Below, one piece after another: positions 56,401 through 64,000 of a DNA stretch of 64,000 nucleotides. Under the pieces are notes generated by a model. It searched no databases, was not told where the DNA came from, and saw nothing but the letters and a program-made list of their open reading frames with translations. This DNA comes from Pectinophora gossypiella (lineage: Eukaryota; Arthropoda; Insecta; Lepidoptera; Gelechiidae): the NCBI RefSeq assembly GCF_024362695.1, contig NC_065408.1, positions 5,704,001-5,768,000 on the forward strand, written 5' to 3'. Each line of letters opens with the position of its first letter. Positions within the stretch are counted from its first letter, which is position 1. A program made the translations under genes and the position numbers.

Positions 56401-56600
56401 AGGCGCGCACTACGAGTTTTTCGCCGTGCGGCAGAAAAGAGCAGCGGCATAATGTCGCACTGTAATACTGCGCCGCTGCGGTGGCTCTGCCGTCAAGTGC
56501 GCGCAATACAATTTAAACCTGTTTGGTACAGTATTACAGTGCAACATTATGCCGCTGCTTTTTTCTGCCGCGCGGCGGAAAAACTCGTAGTGCGCGCCTG
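56401..56600. mobile_element. GC-rich fold-back MITE
   Basis: Arms of about 70 bases, starting aggcgcgcactacgagtttt and ending with the complement. Inner stem parts cagcggcataatgt and cactgtaatactg match on both sides. Much more GC-rich than its surroundings. Confidence 0.85.
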
Positions 56601-56799
56601 GCCTACCTCTTAATAATATTCTTTGTTTTTATTTATCTACTTATTTATAAAGCTAGAGTGATGAATAATCAAGCCAAGTTCAGCAAGTAACAGAACTGGC
56701 GAGCAGCACCGTGTGTATATTACACGAACCATTTGTAGCCACGTTTGACCCCATACATACACGTGTCGATGTTGGCTCATATTATATTAAACGATACTA

Positions 56800-57970
56800 A
56801 CCCTGACACCAGGGTTGATGAAGTTGGTAATCCACCTCTCCACATACACGATAGAAGACGATAAATTTATATTAAATTTCATAAACACATCTCAAACGGT
56901 TATTTAGAAATTAAAGATAAAGAAAGAAAGATAAAGATTTTTTTTTTGATTTTTTTTTTAGATTATTAACGTCAAATAATCGTCATTTTTATCACTGGCT
57001 GACTTACAGATAAATCGAAATTATAACCCAGTTCCAGAGTTTTTATATATGAATTATATTATAGTCTTTGCAAGTTCTAAACCGACGAGAACTTGTCAGA
57101 TCTTATTCTATTATTCCGAAAATTTAGATTGCCGGTAGAAACTAGCCATCCAACATAATAATTCGTATATAAAGAAAAAAAACTAGCCAAGTCGGACCTT
57201 AGGCTACAATATATTGTCGTAACTTATAAGAAGAAATTATATTTTATGTTCTTATAAATAAATTTCAGGACTGACCATTGAACTTGACACCCATTTAGAT
57301 CTCACTTCTTTTGTCGTTGAAGTCAACAACCAAGGCATAGGTATATCATAATATTTGTAAAACCAGTCCGATAGTAGAATATCACAGGCTCGTACACGCA
57401 CTCAACAGACAGACTCCTGACACGTCTACTCTCGCCTGACGGCTCTCGTAACCACGTGGTGCGCACGAGACTGTGTTGTCTGTGTCAGTGAATGAATGAA
57501 TGAATGAACGCATACATTACAATATTTATTGAACTTGGCCCTCATTTCACATTTATGTTTTTGATGGAATTGGCGCGTTCTTCCTTACACCACATCTTCA
57601 CTTACCGTCAGATGAGATTGAGGATTTGTAGTCAAACGCGAACCGAATTCCACAAGAATATAGTCGTAGGCAGAAGGCTAGTAAGTATCTAAAACCAATT
57701 TCCTCGTCCTTCAAACTAACAAACCAACAATCCCATAAATACAAGAGAGACTATTAAACTAGTATTGGGATTGCAAGTTGGAGCGTTATCTGTTTAATTG
57801 GCGCACGTCGTCATTCATCTAGCACAGTTGGCTTAACTTGCCAACTATGACCATTCCACGGACGAATTCCATCTTGATATCAAGTTAAACGGATACAATA
57901 CAACCCGTTTGGGCCTAGGCGTTTGTATTGTAAATCTGGGTATTTAACATTAATATATTTTATTAACATA
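56800..57970. other. intergenic, SINE-A scrap and unique DNA
   Basis: A SINE-A tail fragment in + orientation (56,812-56,860, accctgacaccagggttgat), a GC-richer stretch at 57,385-57,480 ending in (GAAT)n, and otherwise unique sequence. No supported gene. Confidence 0.45.
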
Positions 57971-57972
57971 AT

Positions 57973-58294
57973 GACCCCGATTTCTGCAGACACCTCCTAA
58001 TTCTATTTTAAGTTATACTTGTCACTTTTTTATACGCCGTACAGGAAACGGACGGATGCTAGACAACTTGTAATTTTAAAATGAATGAATAACCCGAGCG
58101 AATAAAATAGGCATCTCGCACAAGCACACAATTGCAATCCGTTTGACGTGTGCCGTCAACTTAATTGTGCCGAGTTACTGGCCAATATAAAATTTTGGAA
58201 GAATTTTTTAAATTTCTGCCCGAAATTGACGTGTGTTCCATAAATTTTATGCCTGCCGATTATCCGTCCCTACAGCGGATAAGAAAATGACAGG
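57973..58294. mobile_element. MITE-1 copy, upstream of the gene
   Basis: gaccccgatttctgcagaca start, core ataacccgagcgaataaaat and caatccgtttgacgtgtgc, ending at the right stem gcggataagaaaatgacagg. It abuts a SINE head remnant (aaccactggaccacggaggt), so its right end was cut by or joined to that SINE. Confidence 0.78.
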
Positions 58295-58642
58295 TAAATC
58301 AACCACTGGACCACGGAGGTCGTTATTGATTAGTTATACCTACTCTTGATTTCCAGTTATATTGATATTATTCATAATACCTGTCAGTTTCTCGTTCATA
58401 TCGATACGAGAGAAATTGATTTCAAACTTTATTTTGATTTGAATTTGGTGTGTAAATTCGATACGACACGTATTTTTTTTATAGTTATAAAACTAGATTG
58501 ATTCATCAATGTGGTTGGTAATAACATTACTTGTCGTAAATGCGTGACAAACTTGGCACATTATTAAATCATTTTTGTGACGTGATTTACTTAACGTAGA
58601 TCACAACTTATAACTCTTTCTCTTTGTGATTTTTATAACAAG

Positions 58643-58757
58643 TGGGGGGTTAAACTGGCCACATCGAAGCAATTCATCTAAGAAAGCAACATTGTTATTT
58701 GTTTGCAAAATTGCTTTCTTAGATGAATTGCTTCGATGTGGCCATTTTAACTCCCCT
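58643..58757. mobile_element. short hairpin element, 33-bp perfect stem
   Basis: 58,657-58,689 and 58,711-58,743 are exact inverted copies around a 21-base loop (stem begins ggccacatcgaagcaattca). The outer bases (ggggttaaa / ttttaactcccc) extend the symmetry. The size and shape are like a pre-miRNA, but a mobile copy at 20,824-20,934 argues for a tiny MITE. Confidence 0.85.
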
Positions 58758-59465
58758 GTTTACCATTATAGTGTGCAATAAATACTTCGACTGACTTTTG
58801 ATCTATCTTAGATGACATTATCATCTTGGCCGGTAAATGGGGAGCGGTGTTTTTGCCTAAATCTGCTGGTTAAGGCTTAAGGTGATGCGTTTCAGTCAGC
58901 TAGGTAACTTCTGAAGTTTTCGTATTTTTTCCAATTATACGTTTAGTGTTGAGTTCTGACCCGATGAATATTTTTCTAATATTCTTTCGCACTATATATT
59001 AAAATGTATATTGATTGCCCTACTATATTTTATTATAAAGGTCACCAATGTCAATATTTAAAAGTAAGTTAAAAAATAACTTATTCATCATACGTATTAT
59101 TCAATGAATGAATATTTAAGTTTAAAATCACGGCCTATTATTTAAATTACGGTTAATTGCTGTACTTATGTGTTGCTGTGTATTTAAAATATACAATAAT
59201 AATATGTTGGTGACTTTAATATAGATTTATTAAAGCATGTTCCTTTAATTAAAAAATATTTAATATTCGTACACTATAATGGTGGTGGAGTCCTGGACTT
59301 TTTGGGACAATATATTATTTTTTAAGATCTTTTGTTGCACTCTAGAGCAAATAAATTTATTTTTATTCATTTCATTAAGCTGTATTAAAAACTCGGTGCA
59401 AGCTACAGAGGCTGCAATGATTATATAAATTGTGAATAAATACATACATAACATAACATATTCAA

Positions 59466-59785
59466 CATGAACAACCTATATACGTCCTACTACTGGGCCT
59501 CCCCTCAAACAACCCGAGGGGGTATGGAACATACTCCACCACGCTGCTCCAATGCAGGTTTGTAGAGGTGTTTTTACGGCTAATAGCCGGGACCAACGGC
59601 TTAACGTGCCCTCCGAAGCACGGAATCATCTTACTTTTTCGGACAATCAGGGTATTCAAGACTGAAAAGTCCTTATCAAACAAAGGACAGTTTCACAAAG
59701 TGATTTCGACAATGTCCCCACCGGGAATCGAACCCGGACCTCCGAATCGTGAGCCTAACGCTCTAACCACTAGACCACGGGGGCT
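59466..59785 (-). mobile_element. SINE-B, near full length
   Basis: ctatatacgtcctactactg, gcatactcc-type block, cggctaatagccgggaccaa, gaatcgaacccggacctccg and accactagaccacggggg. Confidence 0.88.
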
Positions 59786-60079
59786 GTTCTCATTCGGACT
59801 AGTCAGAGATATATCCATTCCAGTGGTTTAGAACCCAAGCTTTCTCCAAACAGGGCTATCACGGGTCTTTCTGTGTTACATAACATACATAGATGAACAG
59901 CCTATATCAGTATATAGGCTGTTCATGTATGGTGCCGCAGTCAGCACGATGGGTGGTGAGGATGATATCCTGATGTGCCGGCAGAGTAGTGGGATGATTG
60001 GTGATACGATGACAAAATAACGTAGTAAATTCATAAATTCAGCAGGAATATATAAAGTTTATTAATAACGCTTCACAAT

Positions 60080-60275
60080 CAAATCCAGAATTAGAGGGCA
60101 CGGCCAGATCTAAACTGTATACCTGTATAATATATTTATGTTGCTCTTATGAAGGTCGGGGATGCAATCAGTCAGTATAAAATGAAAGAAAATGCGGAAT
60201 GGAATGAGAATTTTGTAATTTAAAATGATTGACGGTCAGAACGAAAGGCCAGTATGTGCAGAGTTTGTATTCTGC
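60080..60275 (-). repeat. dispersed repeat pair member
   Basis: aattagagggcacggccaga, ttatgaaggtcggggatgca and aaaatgattgacggtcagaa: reverse copy of 10,765-10,945. Confidence 0.7.
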
Positions 60276-60289
60276 TACAATACTTTCTA

Positions 60290-60447
60290 CTGCTTGGTAC
60301 AGGCCTCCCTTCAATCAACCGGAGGGGGTATGAAGCATACTCCACCACGCTGCTCCACTGCACTGTGTTTTTACGGCTAATAGTCGAGACCAACGGCTAA
60401 ACGTGCCCTCCAAAGCGGAATCATCTTATTTTTCGGACGATCAGGTG
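60290..60447 (-). mobile_element. SINE-B, truncated
   Basis: ctgcttggtacaggcctccc, gaagcatactccaccacgct and ggctaatagtcgagaccaac to cggacgatcaggtg; no head. Confidence 0.8.
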
Positions 60448-60492
60448 TTACTGTGTGTTACAATCTCGTTAAATATACAAGTTGTATGCTTA

Positions 60493-60907
60493 ATTCCGAG
60501 CAAAATAATTATGACATGAGCCATAATTACCTACGTCTACAATAGGGACGTGGCCGCTTACTATGGGTCTCGTGAGGAGGCTCAGTGTCGCTCAACGGGC
60601 AATGGAGAGAGCTATGCTCGGTATTTCCCTGCTCGATAGAATCAGAAATGAGGAGATCCGCAGGAGAACTAAAGTCACCGACATAGCTCGGAGAATTGCC
60701 AAGCTGAAGTGGCAGTGGGCAGGACACATAGCGAGGAGAACCGATAGCCGATGGGGCGGAAAGGTTCTAGAATGGCGACCACGTGTCGGACGACGCTCAG
60801 TGGGTAGGCCCGCTACAAGGTAGACCGACGATCTGGTGAAGGTCGCGGGAAGCCGCTGGATGCGGGCAGCGCAGGACCGATCGTCGTGGAGATCCTTGGG
60901 GGAGGCC

Positions 60908-60938
<31 letters not shown>

Positions 60939-61215
60939 TATTATTACTATTTTGTTATTTTATTTTTCTTTTTATTATTGTTCGTGTCATTATATGTTTA
61001 TTGCACCAGCCCGTGCTCCAATGCATTAACTTCTTTCACCCTAAGGTTGCCTGGCAGAAATTGCTATTTAGCAATAAGGCCGCCTATTGTACTTATGTTT
61101 TTATTCGTATGTTTATGTCCTTTGTATATGTCGTTGTGCAATAAAGTATTATTGATTGATTGATTGATTGAGGCCTATGCCCAGCAGTGGGCGTCGTACG
61201 GCTGATGATGATGAC
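60493..61215 (+). mobile_element. LINE ORF2 C-terminal fragment with a nested insertion
   Basis: Reads MGLVRRLSVAQRAMERAMLG, then DRIRNEEIRRRTKVTDIA and WQWAGHIARRTDSRWGGKVL, the C-terminal end of an RTE-type polymerase, with a stop at 60,823 and a continuing frame up to SWRSLGEAY. The C-terminal codons are split by an insertion at 60,911-61,170 and resume as cagcagtgggcg...tacggc, ending in a (GAT)n tail. Confidence 0.85.
60911..61170 (+). mobile_element. retroelement 3' fragment inserted in a LINE, 8-bp target duplication
   Basis: 260 bases flanked by AGGCCTAT on both sides (60,903-60,910 and 61,171-61,178). The start is a (TA)n run, the body is T-rich with ttgctatttagcaataaggc and an aataaag, and the tail is (ATTG)n. 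A related piece (cgctctaagcgataaggccg) occurs near 61,722. Probably a 3' end of another LINE. Confidence 0.7.
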
Positions 61216-61783
61216 AATAGGGTAGTTTCCAACTAGTCAAATCAGTTACTTTTGACTAAACATCAAAACCCGAAATATGAAAATCCAACCTGTGACGTCA
61301 TGGAAAAACATGACGAAATGTCGCACTTATTATTACATTTCTTTATTAAAATTGAATATAACTTATTTATGAAAAAGGAAAACGTTTTTTGTCCCCCTTA
61401 GAACTGTCTTTCTTTATTAATCAGATTTTTTTAAATTTATATTTGACGTAGGAAACTATCCGATTTCCGAATATAATTACAGTCATTAAATTATCTATCA
61501 AACACTCAGTAACAGTACCAGTATCAATTAAGTACTATCTAATTATAACCAAATTACCAGTGGTTTTCCCACTCAAATAAATTGGAACTATTTACGAGTA
61601 TCGTAATTATTATATTGATACCGCTGCTTATTGTTAGGTATATATAAGATATATTTATACATATATTATTGTGTAGACCGTATGTGTGTAGTGTATTATA
61701 TCCTCTGCCGAAAGTTGTCTGGAAAAAATCGCTCTAAGCGATAAGGCCGTTTTAGCCCACCTTAGAATAACTTTCTCCTTCTC

Positions 61784-62100
61784 TTCTCCTTATCTTGTGG
61801 GATGTGAGGTGGAATACCAACCCCATCAACCCTGGTATCAGTGTTATTATTGAGCCGCCAAAGGCCCCTGACATGGCTTATGTAACGACTACTCACTTAC
61901 ACCAGTAAATAGTTACCGGGACCAACGGCTTAACGTGCCTTCCGAAGCACGGATCATGTTACTTTCGGACGATCAGGTGATCAGCCTGTAATGTCCTAAC
62001 CGAAGTAGGGATCACAAAGTGATTTTTGTGATATGTCCCCATCGGGATTCGAATCCGGGCCCTCCGGATCGTGAGCGCTCAACCACTGGACCACAGAGGC
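61784..62100 (-). mobile_element. SINE-A, near full length
   Basis: Tail aaccccatcaaccctggtat, middle ttaccgggaccaacggctta, head gggattcgaatccgggccct and aaccactggaccacagagg. Confidence 0.88.
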
Positions 62101-62910
62101 CGTTCTTTTATACTTCTCGTTTTATACTTTTCTGAGCGGGATTTTTCCATAGAATAGAATGTCGGGTTTTAGTTTTTAAACTTTATATTTATTCCCATTT
62201 TGGGAGCCTTCCCGGGAACGACATACACATCACTGTTTAAATAAGAATAAAGTGATTTATTTAATGATTTATTGCGTTTCTTGTATTGTTGTAGAATTTA
62301 CAATAGTTTCAAGGTATTCCAAGAAAAATACTTACCTTAACTTATTGTTACGAGTAATGTGAGTTCTACTAACAACACAACTATTGTGAGTAATGCCGTA
62401 ATTGTTCGTAAGTCTGTTAGGATATAAAATAAATCAACGTACAAGGAAATATTTGAAGGTAAGTAATAAACATGTCTATTCTTCAGTTAAGTTGTAAAAT
62501 TTATAAGGTATAAAAATATTTTCTGCAACCTTGACATAAAATTAATATCGACAAGTAGGCTATAGGCACACAGGATACTCGATACAAAAATCTCATTCTT
62601 ACCGTATGCCGCCGATACCATAAAATAAAAATCACCAGATTGTCCCAAAGTAAAATGATCTGTGGTTCAGAAGGCACGTTATGCCGTTGGTCCCGAGGAC
62701 TTCGTATTAAAAGTGGCTGCATAGTGACATCTTCTTTCCGTGCCGTCCTCCAGCGATCATTACGGTGATCTTCACTTTGTCCACAGACGTACGAAACAGG
62801 GATCTGATGCTCAATCCGTACCACACGCGGAGCTTCCTAAGCCAAGATCTTTTCCGTCTAACTATGGCGCCCCCTGGATTGTCAATTGAAGGATTCTATA
62901 TTTGCCACTT

Positions 62911-63227
62911 CCTCTTCTATCGTGTGGGTTGTGAGGTGGATTACCAACCTAATCAACCCTGGTGTCAGGGTTACTATTGAGCCGCCAAAGGCCCCTGACA
63001 TGACTCATGTAGCGACTACGCAAATACATATCAGTAAGTAGTAACCGGGACCAACGGCTTAACGTGCCTTCCAAAGCACGGATCGTCGTACTTTCGGACA
63101 ATCAGGTGATCAGCCTGTAATGTCCTAACCAGACTAGGGATCACAAGGTCATTTTTGTGATACGTCCCCACCGGGATTCCAAACCGGGATCGTGAGCCCA
63201 ACGCTCAATCACTGGACCACGGAGGCC
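62911..63227 (-). mobile_element. SINE-A, near full length
   Basis: Tail cgtgtgggttgtgaggtgga, middle gtaaccgggaccaacggctt, head with a damaged B box (gggattccaaaccgg) and tcactggaccacggaggcc. Confidence 0.88.
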
Positions 63228-63480
63228 GTTGTGATCACTTGTAACTACTTATGCTCACCGCATTCGAGGTACTAGTTTGCGTGTATCAAAATAGACTATA
63301 GACCCAAGCAGCAAACGATCAAACATTTGAAATGATTTAATTAGTCTTAAGGGCGAGCAACAAGCGACATGCCATCTCGACAATAAGACTTCACGACAAG
63401 GTAATGAGCTCACGTGACCTGTCAACGTCAGACGTAGACGATCCGGCAATTTCCGCCAACTGACGAACGCGCTTCCAATT

Positions 63481-63669
63481 TCAACCCTCGGTAAGCAGCA
63501 AGCACTTTCCATCTTCTGTTTTTACAATAACGATTGGAGCGTTAACGAGGAAGGGAGGCTTGCCCTTAAACGCGTATGTTATTATTGTTTTCTGTCGTGT
63601 AACAAATGCTTCAAGCGCATTAGGGTAATTCTTCAGATAGACAGAGAGATCAAAACCGTATAGAAACAC
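63481..63669 (-). CDS. unrecognised ORF, in frame with the upstream small ORF
   Basis: Reads MFLYGFDLSVYLKNYPNALE, then AFVTRQKTIITYAFKGKPPF and LVNAPIVIVKTEDGKCLLLT before TGA. The composition is protein-like, with a balanced mix of charged and hydrophobic residues and few Cys. No motif recognised. Same frame as the ORF ending at 63,703, separated by one TAA and 11 codons. Could be an exon of a gene that continues outside the window. Confidence 0.25.
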   Translation of the reverse strand: MFLYGFDLSVYLKNYPNALEAFVTRQKTIITYAFKGKPPFLVNAPIVIVKTEDGKCLLLTEG

Positions 63670-63702
63670 GCTTAGGCAGAAAACATGTATGCGATAAGTG
63701 CC

Positions 63703-63912
63703 TTAACATAAGCAATCACATGGGCGATTCTCACACGACACAGCGCACTGTTGCGGTTGGCGGTGAAGCGGTTTGTAGGTCGCATTGTCTCGTATATAAT
63801 CACGTGACATAGAATAAGGAGTCCCGTAATTCTTAATACACGTACATGAGAGATGGGTTGTATGGCTGGCAACCGTCAAAAATAAAATAAAAAACATTTC
63901 ATCGCGTCGCAT
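63703..63912 (-). CDS. small ORF with signal-like N-terminus and Cys-rich tail (hypothetical)
   Basis: 69 codons. The N-terminus MRRDEMFFILFLTVASHTTH is hydrophobic and could be a signal peptide, especially from the inner Met. The C-terminus has a Cys cluster, CAVSCENRPCDCLC. A TATA-like element lies about 60 bases upstream. No family recognised. In the same frame, past the stop, a second open stretch follows (63,481-63,669), so this may be one decayed or multi-exon gene. It may also be chance. Confidence 0.25.
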   Translation of the reverse strand: MRRDEMFFILFLTVASHTTHLSCTCIKNYGTPYSMSRDYIRDNATYKPLHRQPQQCAVSCENRPCDCLC

Positions 63913-64000
63913 CGTCAGCCCGTAGCGGCGGTGTGGGGCGTCCTTTGAGTATCGCTTAATAGTGCAATAAATATGCTGAATGTATATGCTTGTTTATGTT

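Overview
The window is animal, and most probably lepidopteran, genomic DNA. It is AT-rich, has no operon structure, and is dominated by one large multi-exon gene on the minus strand plus a dense load of tRNA-derived SINEs, fold-back MITEs and 5'-truncated LINE fragments.

The gene is a secreted inhibitory-type serpin of the Manduca sexta serpin-1 type, running from about 52,951 down to about 13,578. Exon 1 (52,889-52,951, with a TATA box at 52,973-52,980) and exon 2 (44,602-44,696) supply the signal peptide and N-terminus. Exons 3 to 8 (40,345-40,488; 38,546-38,750; 37,210-37,308; 36,347-36,487; 35,678-35,887; 34,733-34,877) supply the common scaffold up to the hinge NEEGAEAAAAN. Downstream lies an 18-kb array of alternative exon 9 copies: twelve intact ones (called A-F and H-M here) and one broken one (G). 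Each intact copy has an acceptor in the same phase, a different reactive-site loop, a version of the (D/H)(R/H)PF.(F/Y) strand and its own stop. A candidate shared 3'UTR exon with a strong acceptor and AATAAA lies at about 13,578-13,671. Choosing one exon 9 would attach a different bait loop to the same scaffold, so one gene could yield about twelve inhibitors. As written, exon 4 carries one extra C at 38,700-38,703 that shifts the frame; it is either a sequence error or a disabling allele.

Layout: 1-13,577 is intergenic repeat territory (MITEs, SINEs, a jockey/CR1-like LINE tail at 7,589-7,840). 13,578-34,877 holds the alternative-exon array; its A/B/C/D part grew by tandem duplication and was later hit by an RTE-like LINE (29,845-31,205) and a 1.95-kb fold-back element (31,394-33,349). 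34,733-52,951 holds the constitutive exons, with introns full of SINEs and palindromic elements. 53,000-64,000 is upstream DNA with LINE fragments, SINEs, several near-perfect hairpins, one possible upstream coding exon (54,099-54,219) and an unrecognised small ORF pair at 63,481-63,912.

All calls come from reading the sequence by eye. Exon boundaries rest on reading-frame continuity, GT/AG sites and family knowledge, not on transcript data.
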